A stretch of 31,916 nt of DNA, from positions 1 through 31,916 of the forward strand of contig JAAYSB010000285.1 in NCBI GenBank assembly GCA_012518475.1. The letters run 5' to 3'. The number at the start of each line of letters is the position of its first letter. Positions within the stretch are counted from its first letter, which is position 1. The stretch comes from Intrasporangiaceae bacterium. GTDB lineage: Bacteria; Actinomycetota; Actinomycetes; Actinomycetales; Dermatophilaceae. The translations under genes and the position numbers were made by a program. A model generated the notes under the pieces. It was not told the DNA's origin. It saw nothing but the letters and a program-made list of their open reading frames with translations, and ran no database searches. Below are positions 1-8,108 of this stretch, piece after piece.

Positions 1-812
1 CGCATCGTCACCTTCTGCACGACAACCGTCGTGGGGGCGACGGGGTCACCGGTCAGCGCGTCGATCTCGACCCGACCGTTCGAGAGGACCTCGAATGTTC
101 CACTTGCAGCGTCGAACTCGGCACTCATTCGACTTGCCGGGTAGCGCGTCTCGATGGAGGTTGCAGGTGTCCCGCCTGACGGCGCCGGCCCGTAGCGAAA
201 GCCGATGTCCTGTGGCGGCCGGCTGTTCCCTGCGCGGTCCAGTAGGGCCCTCGGATCGCCGAACAGGTTGTGCGGAGCGGGGCGTGAGCGGTCCCGAGAG
301 AAGCCCTTCCCGTCGTCGACGTCGATCTGGGTGCCACGAGCGAGGTAGGGGCGTGTCTTCCCGGAGGTGCCTGAGAAGGCCAGGGCGACCGGACCGTAGT
401 TCGCCAGGATCGTCGGGTCGTTGGGGCGCGCGCTCCGCACCGGACCGACGGAGTCCGGCATCGTGGTGGAGAACACCGCCACGAGCCGCGTCAGTCCGTA
501 CTCGACCTCATCGACATAGACGATGTCTGCCGACCCGATCCCGGCCCGGGGGTATGCGGCGGCGACGTGATCGATCTTGACGGCCAGGACCGGACCGCCG
601 CCGAACGGCGTCGAGGTCGGTTCCGGCTCCGGGGTTGTCACCTCGTCGGTGGGCGTCGGGGTCGCAGCCGCAGTCGACGTGGAGGGTGGCGTGGTGGTCG
701 GCGGTGCGGCCTCGGGCGTGTCGCTGGAGCAGGCCCCGGCGGTGAGGAGGACAAGTGCAGCGGCCATGGCCGCCGTCAGACGGCGCAGCTGGCAACGCGG
801 ACGGCTCGGCAC
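1..812 (-). CDS. DUF3048 (YerB-like) lipoprotein, 3' end outside window
   Basis: Partial gene: about 270 codons are visible and the 3' end runs off the window. I chose the GTG at 812, which gives a basic N-terminus, a hydrophobic stretch (MAAALVLLTAGAC) and a lipobox-like AGAC cysteine at about residue 28, so the protein is probably a membrane-anchored lipoprotein. AGAGG lies 12 to 13 bases upstream of the GTG. An ATG at 767 is an internal alternative that would remove the basic N-region. A Thr/Pro-rich linker follows, then a domain with VLAVKIDH, ADIVYVDEVEYGLTRLVAVF and VGPVRSARP, which I recognise as the DUF3048/YerB signature. The family's biochemical role is unknown to me. It is transcribed away from tRNA-Pro. 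Family call fairly sure; function not. Confidence 0.8.
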   Translation of the reverse strand, partial: MPSRPRCQLRRLTAAMAAALVLLTAGACSSDTPEAAPPTTTPPSTSTAAATPTPTDEVTTPEPEPTSTPFGGGPVLAVKIDHVAAAYPRAGIGSADIVYVDEVEYGLTRLVAVFSTTMPDSVGPVRSARPNDPTILANYGPVALAFSGTSGKTRPYLARGTQIDVDDGKGFSRDRSRPAPHNLFGDPRALLDRAGNSRPPQDIGFRYGPAPSGGTPATSIETRYPASRMSAEFDAASGTFEVLSNGRVEIDALTGDPVAPTTVVVQKVTM

Positions 813-884
813 CCCTGCACGCTACCTCTTTGGGGTCGACGAGGGCCTCTCGGGGGCGAACTCACCGGACCGACACACCACAGA

Positions 885-927
885 GAAAGGGCTTCCGACC
901 GCGTTTCCGCAGGTCAGGAGCCCTTTC
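885..927 (-). terminator. Hairpin downstream of tRNA-Pro
   Basis: GAAAGGGCT (885-893) and AGCCCTTTC (919-927) form a perfect 9-bp stem 8 bases beyond the 3' end of tRNA-Pro on the minus strand. The T-tract is weak (TCTCTG), as is common in high-GC actinobacteria. It probably ends the tRNA transcript before the DUF3048 gene. Confidence 0.6.
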
Positions 928-934
928 AGCCTGG

Positions 935-1008
935 TCGGGGTGACAGGATTTGAACCTGCGGCCTCGTCGTCCCGAACGACGCGCGCTACCAAGCTGCGCC
1001 ACACCCCG
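935..1008 (-). tRNA. tRNA-Pro (anticodon CGG)
   Basis: Read on the minus strand this folds as a canonical cloverleaf. The acceptor stem is CGGGGTG/CACCCCG (7 perfect pairs), the D-arm GCGC-AGCTTGGTA-GCGC, the anticodon stem CGTCG/CGACG with loop TTCGGGA (anticodon CGG, proline), and the T-arm GCAGG-TTCAAAT-CCTGT. Discriminator base A is at 935. CCA does not appear to be encoded. It is a stand-alone tRNA between the DUF3048 gene and the metallophosphoesterase. Confidence 0.96.
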
Positions 1009-1018
1009 TGGCATGTCC

Positions 1019-1050
1019 GTCGCCGATCGAGAGAACTCTCGAGCGGCGAC
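1019..1050 (-). other. Hairpin upstream of tRNA-Pro (leader or second terminator)
   Basis: GTCGCC (1019-1024) pairs with GGCGAC (1045-1050), and inside it TCGAGAG (1027-1033) pairs with CTCTCGA (1036-1042). A 2x2 mismatch separates the two helices and the loop is AA. It sits between a possible tRNA promoter and the mature 5' end at 1008, so it could be part of a 5' leader removed by RNase P, or a second terminator for the upstream phosphoesterase gene. Confidence 0.5.
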
Positions 1051-1055
1051 ATCCG

Positions 1056-1085
1056 AGGATAACCGACGCGGGTGCAGTCGCTGAA
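1056..1085 (-). promoter_or_regulatory. Possible sigma-70-type promoter of tRNA-Pro
   Basis: On the minus strand TTCAGC (1085-1080) and TATCCT (1061-1056) are separated by 18 bases. The -10 matches 4 of 6 consensus positions and the -35 only 3 of 6. The predicted start is 40 to 45 bases upstream of the mature tRNA. This is a weak call based on motif matching alone. Confidence 0.3.
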
Positions 1086-1089
1086 ATCG

Positions 1090-1115
1090 GTTCCCGGATC
1101 ATCTCGTCCGGGAAC
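1090..1115 (-). terminator. Terminator of the metallophosphoesterase gene
   Basis: GTTCCCGGA (1090-1098) and TCCGGGAAC (1107-1115) form a perfect 9-bp stem with an 8-base loop, starting 4 bases after the stop codon of the minus-strand gene. ATTT follows shortly in the direction of transcription. Confidence 0.7.
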
Positions 1116-1119
1116 AGGT

Positions 1120-2130
1120 TCAGGGGCGCGGCACCAGGGTGAGCAGCGTTGCCTCCGGTCGGCAGGCGAAGCGGACCGGAGCGAACCGGGAGGTGCCGAG
1201 ACCGGCGGAGACATGCAGATAGGCGGCGTCGTCGGGCTGGGGCTGGGTGGAGGCTCGCGAGACCCAGGGGCTGACGTCCGAGATCCCGGGCCGGTCATCG
1301 AGGCGGTCCCGCTCGACCCGGTGCACGCCGGCCCCGGGCCACCAGCGGGACAGGCCCTTGGCGCGGCCGCGGTCGAGGTCGCAGTTCGTCACCACCGCAC
1401 CCATGCCTGGAACAGCCAGCTGTCCGCCGTGCGTATGGCCGGCGATGATCAGGTCGGCCCCATCGGCGGTCATCGCATCGAGAACCCGTTGATAGGGGGC
1501 GTGCGTGAGTCCGATCGTCAGTGCTGCGTCCGGGCTCGCCGGGCCGGCGACCTCCTCGTAGCGGTCGAGCTGGATGTGCGGGTCGTCGACACCGACGAGC
1601 TCCAGCGGCAGTCCTGCGACGTCGATCAGGGACCGGGTGTTGTTGAGGTCCAGCCAGCCGGCGGCGCGCATGCCGCCGGTGAGCTCGGCGACGGGGAGCA
1701 GCCGGCGGTCATTGTCGTTCTGGCTGTAGTTCCGCGTGAGATAGCGCGCGGGATTCTTCGGGTTCGGCGCATACACATCGTTCGATCCGAGGACGAAGGC
1801 GCCAGGGAAGTCCATGAGCGGCGCCAGCGCCCGGAGAACGGGGGGCACTGCCTCCATGTGGCTGAGGTTGTCGCCGGAGTTGATGACGAGATCTGGCCGG
1901 AGGCGGGCGAGATCGCGCACCCACCGCGCCTTGCGCTCCTGGCCGGGAACGAAGTGCAGGTCGCTCACCTGGAGGATGCGCAGTGGGCGAGAACCATGGG
2001 GGAGCACAGGAACATCGAAACGGCGCAGGGCGAACCAGTTCCGTTCGATGACCCCGGCATACAGCAGACCGGCGGCGCCCAGGGCCGTCAGCGCACCGCC
2101 CGTCTTGCCGAGGCCAGCCAGAGTGATCAT
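1120..2130 (-). CDS. Membrane-anchored metallophosphoesterase (Rv3683/YkuE-like)
   Basis: 336 residues from the ATG at 2130. The reading frame stays open upstream to 2343, but that part overlaps the divergent yqeY gene and precedes the hydrophobic N-terminus. Residues 1-26 form a likely membrane segment or signal anchor. Calcineurin-type metal motifs follow: SDLHF (D57, H59), NSGDN (D87), GSND (116-118) and GHTHGGQL (H232, H234), with TH at 209-210. Family members are two-metal phosphoesterases, probably acting at the outer face of the membrane; the substrate is unknown. The third motif reads GSND instead of the usual GNHD. It lies next to the PonA2-like PBP gene as in mycobacteria, which supports an envelope role. 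Divergent from yqeY, with 81 bp between start codons. Confidence 0.87.
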   Translation of the reverse strand: MITLAGLGKTGGALTALGAAGLLYAGVIERNWFALRRFDVPVLPHGSRPLRILQVSDLHFVPGQERKARWVRDLARLRPDLVINSGDNLSHMEAVPPVLRALAPLMDFPGAFVLGSNDVYAPNPKNPARYLTRNYSQNDNDRRLLPVAELTGGMRAAGWLDLNNTRSLIDVAGLPLELVGVDDPHIQLDRYEEVAGPASPDAALTIGLTHAPYQRVLDAMTADGADLIIAGHTHGGQLAVPGMGAVVTNCDLDRGRAKGLSRWWPGAGVHRVERDRLDDRPGISDVSPWVSRASTQPQPDDAAYLHVSAGLGTSRFAPVRFACRPEATLLTLVPRP

Positions 2131-2211
2131 CACCCCCAGTCTCCCACCCCGCTCCGTATGCGCCGCTGTCAACGTCGAAAAGGGCTTGTCGAGCAGTGGG
2201 AGACTTGGAGC

Positions 2212-2670
2212 ATGAGCACCCTCAAGGACGCCGTCCAGAACGACCTGCACACCGCGATGCGCGGGCGGGAGAAGGTCCGTGCCGGCACGCTGCGCATGGT
2301 CCTGACCTCCATCACCACCGAGGAGGTTTCGGGCACCGAGCACCGCGACCTCACCGACGACGAGGTGCTCAAGGTGATCGCCAAGGAGGCCAAGAAGCGC
2401 AAGGAGGCTGCGGCCGCCTACACCGACGCCGGACGCCCTGAGCTCGCTGCGCAGGAGGAGGCGGAGCTGGCGATCCTCGAGACCTATCTGCCGACGCAGC
2501 TTGGCGACGAGGAACTGCGGGCTATCGTCTCCGGGGTCATCGCCGAGACCGGAGCGACCGGTATGCAGCAGATGGGGCAGGTCATGAAGGCGGCCCAGGC
2601 TGAGGTCGCCGGACGAGCGGACGGCGGCCGGGTCGCCGCAATCGTCAAGCAGACCCTGCTGGGGCGCTGA
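2212..2670 (+). CDS. GatB/YqeY domain protein
   Basis: 152 residues from the ATG at 2212, preceded by GGGAG with a 9-base spacer. The long upstream open frame is antisense to the phosphoesterase and was ignored. The protein starts MSTLKDAVQNDLHTAMR, contains EVLKVIAKEAKKRKEAA and AILETYLPTQLGDEEL, and ends with the helical MQQMGQVMKAAQAEVAGRAD segment typical of YqeY. YqeY resembles the C-terminal tail domain of GatB, the tRNA-dependent amidotransferase subunit that contacts tRNA. As a stand-alone protein its role is not established. It is soluble and of full length for the family (about 150 residues). Convergent with the PBP gene. Confidence 0.92.
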   Translation: MSTLKDAVQNDLHTAMRGREKVRAGTLRMVLTSITTEEVSGTEHRDLTDDEVLKVIAKEAKKRKEAAAAYTDAGRPELAAQEEAELAILETYLPTQLGDEELRAIVSGVIAETGATGMQQMGQVMKAAQAEVAGRADGGRVAAIVKQTLLGR

Positions 2671-2671
2671 G

Positions 2672-2698
2672 CCTCACCAGCTCACCTGTGGCGTGAGG
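2672..2698. terminator. Possible bidirectional terminator between yqeY and the PBP gene
   Basis: CCTCAC (2672-2677) pairs with GTGAGG (2693-2698) in the 29-bp gap between the convergent yqeY and PBP stop codons. The stem is only 6 bp with a 15-base loop, so the call rests mainly on position. Confidence 0.35.
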
Positions 2699-2699
2699 A

Positions 2700-5162
2700 T
2701 CAGTCCCCGCCGCCACGCCCGTCACCGGGTGGCGGCCCGCCTCGGCCACCACCGTTGTTCCCACCGCCGTTCGTCGGCTCAGCGCTGGGGGCCGGAGGCT
2801 CCGGCGACGGCTCATCGCTCGGCTCCTCGCTGGTGGTCGTCGGTTGCGGCCGCGGCGGCGGCGGGGGCACGTAGCCGTTGGACACGAGGATCGTGACCGA
2901 GCTGCCCCAGGGAGCCGAGGACGACGGCTGGGACCCGAGCACCGTGCCACGAGCGGCCCGGTTGTTGACCTCGACGACGTTGCCGTCGAAGCCGGCGTCC
3001 GCAAGGAGCTTGCGGGCCTGCGCCAGCGTCCGCCCCGCGACGTTCGGGATGTCGACGGTGCGGCCCTTGACGGTCTCCGGGCTCGGACGCGGGAAGGTCA
3101 GCAGCTCCTTCCCAGCGAGCGCGTCGTCCATGATGCGCTTCCAGATGGGCAGGGCGAGAGTGTTGCCGTAGACGCGCCGGTAGTACTGGCCGCCGATCTG
3201 GATGTCGCTCATCGAGCGGGTGTTGGAGTCGGGACGGCCGACATAGACCGCCGTTGCCAGCTGGGGGGTGTAGCCGGCGAACCAGGACTGGACCAGTCCG
3301 TCCGTCGTGCCGGTCTTGCCGGCGGACTCGCGGCCCCCCGCAAGCGGCTGACTCGCGCCAGTGCCGCCCGGCTCCATGACGCTGCGCAGCAGGTCGTTGA
3401 CGCCTCGGGCGACCTCCTCGTCGACGACCTGCTCACACTTCGGCTCGGGCGTCATGATGGCCTCGCCGGAGGAGTTGAGCACCTCGGTGACAGGCAGAGC
3501 CTCGCAGTACCGCCCGCCGGCGGCGAGGGTGGCGTAGGACAGGGCGACCGTCAGCGGCGAGCTCTCGCCGGATCCGAGGGTGACCTCGGAGAGGTAGGGG
3601 TCGATCGGCTGGCCGTTGCTCTTGTGCAGACCCATCCTCGCCATGGTCTCCTGCGTGTCGCAGATGCCGACCTTGGACAGCACGAGGGGCACGAAGGCGG
3701 TGTTGACCGACCGGGCGATCGCACGTCGGAAGGTCATGTCGCCGCCGACGTTGCCCTCGGAGTTGCGCACGGTCATCGGCTCGAGCGGCGCGCAGTTGTC
3801 GACCGACTCGGAGGGGTCGAAGACGGCACCGTCGCTCCCGGAGTAGCGGCGGGCATTGACCGTGGTCTCCAGGCCCATGCCCTCCTCGACGGCGCGCACG
3901 ACGGAGTAGATCTTGGCCGTGGAGCCGATCTGGAAGCCGCCGGACTCGCCGTACTTCTGGTCGACGCTCCAGTTGACCTCGGTGACACCGAAGGTGCCCT
4001 GGTCGTTGCCGAACGTCGAGGTCTGGCCGAGGGAGATGACCCGGCCGGTTCCCGGCTCGACGACCACAGCGGCCGCGCCGACCTCGGTGGGGTCACCGAC
4101 CGGCACCAGCTCGGTCATGTGCAGAAGTGCACTGCGGTAGACAGCCGGGTCGAAGGTCGTCTTGACGGTCAGGCCACCGGTGTACAGGAGGTTCTCGCGC
4201 TCCTCGCGCGTCTCCCCGAACTCAGGGTTGTCGAGCAGCCAGTTGATGACGTACTGGCAGACGAACGGCATCGAGGCGTTCTGGCAGGTGCTCTGCTGGG
4301 GCTGGACGTCGAGCATCTCCGTGATCGGGACGGCCTTCCACGCGTCGATGTCGTCCTGCTTGGCAAGGCCGAGCGCACCGATCCGGTCGAGGACCACATT
4401 GCGGCGGCGCTCGGCCCCCTCCGGGTTGCTGATCGGGTCGGTGGTGCCGGGGTTCTGCACGAGCCCGGCGAGGACAGCGGCCTGACCGAGGTTGAGCTCG
4501 GAGGCGGAGATGTTGAAGTAGCGCAAGGATGCTGCCTCGACGCCGTAGCTGAGGGCACCGAAGTAGGAGAGATTGAGATAGGCCTCGAGGATCTCGTCCT
4601 TGGAGAGCTCCTGCTCCAAGGACATGGCGTACTTGGCTTCCTGGATCTTGCGCTGATAGCTGTCCGCGCTGGCCGCCTTCTCGGCCTCCTTGTCGCCGGC
4701 CTGGCGCGCTGCCTCCTGGAGGGCCATCTTGACGTACTGCTGGGTGATCGTGGAGGCACCCTGCACCTCGTTGCCGCGCATGTTGGAGACGAAGGCCCGG
4801 GACATGCCTCGCAGATCGACACCGTTGTGCTCATAGAAGCGGGAGTCCTCGATCGCGAGGATCGCGGTCCTCATGATCGGTGCGACCTCATCGAGGCCGA
4901 CGATGATGCGGTTCTCGTTGTAGGGGGTGGCGATGACACCGCCGGCCGCATCGAGGATCACGGACTGCTGCGCCAGAGCGGTCGTCGTGAACTCGCTCGG
5001 CAGCTCTTCGAAGGCGGCGATGCTGGAGTTGGTCGCCGCACCGGTTGCGTAGGCTCCGGGAATGAGCAGCCCGGCCATGAGGACACCCATGACCATGGCG
5101 GTGGCAACGAATGCCCCCAGGAGGCTGAGCACCTGGGGGAGACTTTGAGCACGTCCCTGCAT
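2700..5162 (-). CDS. ponA2: Bifunctional class A penicillin-binding protein with PASTA domain (PonA2-like)
   Basis: 820 residues from the ATG at 5162; the open frame continues to 5267 but lacks features. Order: membrane anchor (about 12-36), GT51 transglycosylase domain (E105 in IEDSRFYEHNG; QGASTITQQY at 134-143), then transpeptidase domain with S414-T-A-K417, S485-V-N487 and K616-T-G-T619, one PASTA repeat (about 701-763) and a disordered Pro/Glu then Gly/Asn-rich tail. It polymerises and cross-links peptidoglycan on the outer side of the membrane. All catalytic motifs are intact, so the enzyme should be active. Its divergence from a whiB4-like gene and neighbourhood with the Rv3683-like phosphoesterase match mycobacterial ponA2, which in mycobacteria is linked to stress and non-replicating survival. 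The symbol is given by synteny and domain order. Confidence 0.93.
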   Translation of the reverse strand: MQGRAQSLPQVLSLLGAFVATAMVMGVLMAGLLIPGAYATGAATNSSIAAFEELPSEFTTTALAQQSVILDAAGGVIATPYNENRIIVGLDEVAPIMRTAILAIEDSRFYEHNGVDLRGMSRAFVSNMRGNEVQGASTITQQYVKMALQEAARQAGDKEAEKAASADSYQRKIQEAKYAMSLEQELSKDEILEAYLNLSYFGALSYGVEAASLRYFNISASELNLGQAAVLAGLVQNPGTTDPISNPEGAERRRNVVLDRIGALGLAKQDDIDAWKAVPITEMLDVQPQQSTCQNASMPFVCQYVINWLLDNPEFGETREERENLLYTGGLTVKTTFDPAVYRSALLHMTELVPVGDPTEVGAAAVVVEPGTGRVISLGQTSTFGNDQGTFGVTEVNWSVDQKYGESGGFQIGSTAKIYSVVRAVEEGMGLETTVNARRYSGSDGAVFDPSESVDNCAPLEPMTVRNSEGNVGGDMTFRRAIARSVNTAFVPLVLSKVGICDTQETMARMGLHKSNGQPIDPYLSEVTLGSGESSPLTVALSYATLAAGGRYCEALPVTEVLNSSGEAIMTPEPKCEQVVDEEVARGVNDLLRSVMEPGGTGASQPLAGGRESAGKTGTTDGLVQSWFAGYTPQLATAVYVGRPDSNTRSMSDIQIGGQYYRRVYGNTLALPIWKRIMDDALAGKELLTFPRPSPETVKGRTVDIPNVAGRTLAQARKLLADAGFDGNVVEVNNRAARGTVLGSQPSSSAPWGSSVTILVSNGYVPPPPPRPQPTTTSEEPSDEPSPEPPAPSAEPTNGGGNNGGGRGGPPPGDGRGGGD

Positions 5163-5342
5163 GGGGTCAGGGTAACGCCTCAACCTGGGTCCGACCCGAA
5201 CCTGCTTCCGGTGGGCCGGGTGGTTGCCACAGATCGCACCGACACAGGCGGGTGCGCAGCGTAGCAAATGGGCTCAGGCTTGTGGGTTCTTCTGCGCAAG
5301 ACTCTGGACAATGGGAGTTTTTCGTCGCACACTCACTGCGTC

Positions 5343-5357
5343 GCCACCTTCGGTGGC
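5343..5357 (+). other. Small hairpin in the whiB leader
   Basis: GCCACC (5343-5348), loop TTC, GGTGGC (5352-5357), about 55 bases upstream of the whiB ATG in the 249-bp divergent region between the PBP and whiB genes. It may be a leader hairpin in the mRNA. I could not identify convincing -35/-10 boxes in this intergenic region. Confidence 0.4.
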
Positions 5358-5411
5358 CGACTGAGAATGACGAGTCGCTTGCCCGGCTCCCTGCCTGAAC
5401 GAAGGACCGCT

Positions 5412-5801
5412 ATGACTTTGGTTCCCACTCGTGGTGCCGAGGCGGCGCGCGTGTCCTCGGCGACCGGGGCCGATGACGCTTGGCAGCGCGACTGGGCACC
5501 GCTGAGCCGGTGCGCGGACCAGGACCCTGACGCGCTCTTCGTCGAGGGCAAGGAACAACGGGTGGCCAAGATCGTCTGCCGCGGCTGCCCCGTGGTGGCC
5601 GAGTGCCTCGCCGACGCCCTGGACAACCGGACGCAGTTCGGGGTCTGGGGAGGGATGACTGAGCGCGAGCGGCGCGCCCTCCTGCGGGCCCACCCCCACG
5701 TCACCAGCTGGGCCGCGCTGCTTCAGGCCATGCGCGCCGAGGGCCGAGGGCCCATCCGGTCACCCGCAGACGTCGCGGAGCGACTCAGCCGGCCGAGCTG
5801 A
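5412..5801 (+). CDS. whiB4: WhiB-family iron-sulfur regulator (WhiB4-like)
   Basis: 129 residues from the ATG at 5412, with GAAGGA ending 5 bases upstream; the frame is open from 5268 but that extension has no family resemblance. The four cluster-binding cysteines are C34, C56, C59 and C65 (C-x21-C-x2-C-x5-C), followed by GVWGG (77-81) and the basic segment TERERRALLRAHP. WhiB proteins bind a [4Fe-4S] cluster that responds to oxygen or nitric oxide and act on transcription, often with the primary sigma factor. The position between the PonA2-like PBP and paired ArsA-like ATPases matches whiB4 of M. tuberculosis, so the symbol is by synteny. The 3' end overlaps the convergent ATPase gene by 17 bp, so read-through would give complementary transcripts. 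Confidence 0.92.
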   Translation: MTLVPTRGAEAARVSSATGADDAWQRDWAPLSRCADQDPDALFVEGKEQRVAKIVCRGCPVVAECLADALDNRTQFGVWGGMTERERRALLRAHPHVTSWAALLQAMRAEGRGPIRSPADVAERLSRPS

Positions 5802-6987
5802 GCGCGGCGCCGATCTCGCGAAGACCCTCGAGGTCGTGAATGTCCTGGGCCGCCGCGGGCACCTCTGTCACGGGGATGCCCGGATGCCCCGCGACGAACC
5901 GGTGCACGTGAGCATGGTGGCGTTCGGCGGTCTGAGCAAGATCCGCGTGCACCCGCAGCAGGCCCTCGGTGAGCGCCGCAGTCTGCGAACCGGTCCCGTC
6001 GACACCCTCCTCGCCGAGCACCTCGGCAGCGGCGTCGGCGCGCGCTGAGGTCAGGCTGGCTGCGGCCAGCCGTTGCACCCGGTTGACGATGACGCCGGCG
6101 AGTGGCATCTGCTCCTGATCGAGCCGCTGGACGAAGTAGGAGGCCTCGCGCAGCGCGTCCCGTTCAGGGGCGGCGACGACGAGGAAGGCCGTCCTACGGT
6201 CGCCGAGCAGCGCATACGTCTTCTCCGCACGCTGCCGGAACCCGCCGAACATCGTGTCGAGTGCGGCGACGAAGGTCTGCACGTCCTGGAGCATCTGGCC
6301 GCCGAGAAGGCGGGTCATGACAGAGGTAGCCATCGTGATGCCACCCGAGAGGACCTTGAGATAGGCGCGGCCGCCGGCCTTCGCCGGGGCCATGAGCAGC
6401 CGGATGAAACGACCGTCGAGGAAGGATCCGAGGCGCTTCGGCGCGTCGAGGAAGTCGAGTGCCGAGCGGCTGGGAGGGGTGTCCACGACGATCAGGTCCC
6501 AGCGGCCGTTCTCAGCAGCCTCCTCGCTCAGCTGCGAGAGCTTCTCCATGGCCATGTACTCCTGCGTGCCCGCGAAGGAGCTGGACAGGGCCTGGTAGAA
6601 GGGGTTCGCGAGGATCTGCTCGGCCTTCTCCGGCGTGGAGTGGTTGAGCACGACCTCGTCGAAGGTGCGCTTCATGTCGAGCATCATCGCGTCGAGCGAG
6701 CCACCGCTCGAGGTGTCGATCCCGACCACGGGGCGCGGGGTGTTGTCGAGCTCGCTCAGGCCGAGGGACTGGGCGAGGCGCCGGGCCGGGTCGATGGTCA
6801 GCACGACAACCTTGCGGCCGGCCTCCGCAGCCCGCACGCCGAGCGCGGCGGCGATCGTCGTCTTGCCCACTCCACCGGAGCCGCAGCAGACGATGATCGA
6901 CGTCGACTCGTCCCGGACGAGCCGCTCGAAGTCGATCGGTGCGGCCTCCGGTGCACCGTGGACCGAGGGGTATGCCTCGCGCGCCAT
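5785..6987 (-). CDS. ArsA/Get3-like ATPase, second subunit (Rv3680/BagB-like)
   Basis: 400 residues. A P-loop lies at 36-44 (GSGGVGKTT), an IDPARRLAQSLG segment at about 64-75, and VVDTPPSRSALDFL follows as the switch II/Walker B region. The signature lysine that starts the deviant Walker A motif in ArsA, Get3 and MinD (KGGxGKT) is serine here. The gene begins within the stop codon of the upstream ATPase gene (TGATG, 1-base overlap), so the two are translationally coupled and probably form a heteromer. In M. tuberculosis the syntenic pair Rv3679-Rv3680 has been described as bacterial Get3-like proteins A and B. The client (membrane protein, metalloid or other) cannot be told from sequence. 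Arsenite-binding cysteines typical of ArsA are not evident. Confidence 0.9.
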   Translation of the reverse strand: MAREAYPSVHGAPEAAPIDFERLVRDESTSIIVCCGSGGVGKTTIAAALGVRAAEAGRKVVVLTIDPARRLAQSLGLSELDNTPRPVVGIDTSSGGSLDAMMLDMKRTFDEVVLNHSTPEKAEQILANPFYQALSSSFAGTQEYMAMEKLSQLSEEAAENGRWDLIVVDTPPSRSALDFLDAPKRLGSFLDGRFIRLLMAPAKAGGRAYLKVLSGGITMATSVMTRLLGGQMLQDVQTFVAALDTMFGGFRQRAEKTYALLGDRRTAFLVVAAPERDALREASYFVQRLDQEQMPLAGVIVNRVQRLAAASLTSARADAAAEVLGEEGVDGTGSQTAALTEGLLRVHADLAQTAERHHAHVHRFVAGHPGIPVTEVPAAAQDIHDLEGLREIGAALSSAG

Positions 6988-8012
6988 CAGACGATCCCTT
7001 CCTCGGCCAGGCAGTCGGCCAGGACGGACAGACCGCCGTCCTCGACCCCGCCCGGAAGGGCGGGCAGGTGGGCGAGCGGCAGGCCCTGGGCGGCGAGCAC
7101 CGCGTCCTCCTGACGCTGCAGCTCGACCCGGTCGGCGAGGTCGCCGGCCTGGGCGAAGAGACCGCGAACCATCACCTTGGTCGCCTTGACCCCCGCAGTG
7201 ACGAGGTCGTTCTGGACCGCCTCGACCATCTCCTCCCGCTCGGCGGCAGTGCCCGCCGAGATCGCGGCGAGCTCGTCGTCGGTGAGAAGCGGGTTGCGGA
7301 CCTGGTTGACGAGGATGGCCCCGACGTTGAGCTCGGCCTCGCGCAGCTCCGCAATGGCGTCGATCGTCTCTTGCACCGGCATCTCCTCGAGGAGGGTGAC
7401 GAGGTGGACGTGGCTCGTGCCGTGCCGGACCATGCGGGTGATCGAGTCGGCCTGGCTCTTGATCGGACCGACCCGGGCGATGTCGGCGACCTCGTGGTTG
7501 ACGTTGAGGAAGCGCACGATCCGCCCGGTCGGAGGCGCGTCGAGGACGACGGCGTCATAGACGAGCCTGCCACCGCTCCTGCGGCTACCGGACCGGCGAC
7601 CCGCAGCCTCGTAGACCTTGCCGATGAGGAGGACATCCCGGACACCGGGTGCGATCGTCGTCGCGAAGTCGATGGCGCCGACCTTCTCGAGGATCGATCC
7701 TGCGCGGCCGAGCCTGTAGAAGATCTGGAGGTACTCGAGGAGGGACTCCTTGGCGTCGACCGAGATGCCGTAGACCTCTCCGCCGCTCTTGTCCGCGAAG
7801 ATCCGCTCGTCATGCCCGGAGAGGGGCGGGACGTTGAAGGCCTGACTGATGCCCTGCCTGCCCTCGACCTCTGCGATGAGCACCCGCTTGCCCTGCCGCG
7901 CGAGGGCGATCGCGAGCGCGGCGGCGACGGTCGTCTTGCCCGTTCCGCCCTTGCCCGTGACGATGTGCAGCCGGGTGCCGGCGAACGTGCCTGTCGATTG
8001 CTGTCCAGCCAT
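6987..8012 (-). CDS. ArsA/Get3-like ATPase, first subunit (Rv3679/BagA-like)
   Basis: 341 residues from the ATG at 8012; the frame extends to 8159 but overlaps the divergent DUF4177 gene. It has the full deviant Walker A motif GKGGTGKTT (20-28) with signature lysine K21, an AEVEGRQGISQAF segment, and a VLDAPPTGRIVRFL switch II resembling Get3. A basic low-complexity insert (RRSGSRRSGGR) precedes switch II. It pairs with the downstream ATPase gene through a TGATG junction. No strong Shine-Dalgarno precedes 8012, so a leaderless or alternative start is possible. The contrast with the partner, which lacks the signature lysine, suggests an asymmetric ATPase heterodimer (inference). Confidence 0.9.
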   Translation of the reverse strand: MAGQQSTGTFAGTRLHIVTGKGGTGKTTVAAALAIALARQGKRVLIAEVEGRQGISQAFNVPPLSGHDERIFADKSGGEVYGISVDAKESLLEYLQIFYRLGRAGSILEKVGAIDFATTIAPGVRDVLLIGKVYEAAGRRSGSRRSGGRLVYDAVVLDAPPTGRIVRFLNVNHEVADIARVGPIKSQADSITRMVRHGTSHVHLVTLLEEMPVQETIDAIAELREAELNVGAILVNQVRNPLLTDDELAAISAGTAAEREEMVEAVQNDLVTAGVKATKVMVRGLFAQAGDLADRVELQRQEDAVLAAQGLPLAHLPALPGGVEDGGLSVLADCLAEEGIV

Positions 8013-8108
8013 GGTCGTCACAGTAGGCGGTGGCAATGTCAGGGCCGCAGTCCAGAGCGGGGAACGTGGCGGAGGCCACCTGAGGGCAGCGGCGATAGGG
8101 TGGCACGC

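Noticed and set aside
1072..2211. N-terminal extension of YqeY by 380 codons
   Set aside because: The extension is antisense to the metallophosphoesterase; the true YqeY start at 2212 has a good ribosome-binding site and the family's length.
2844..5264. 806-codon open frame on the plus strand
   Set aside because: Antisense to the PBP gene, whose motifs are complete. The product is a low-complexity Arg/Gly/Asp/His-rich sequence typical of an opposite-strand frame in high-GC DNA.
5280..5312. Sigma-70 promoter for whiB (TTGTGG and GACAAT)
   Set aside because: The spacer would be 21 bp and both boxes are poor.
5785..8012. Arsenite efflux ATPase genes
   Set aside because: The proteins are Get3-like without evident arsenic-binding cysteines, and no arsB, arsC or arsR lies nearby.
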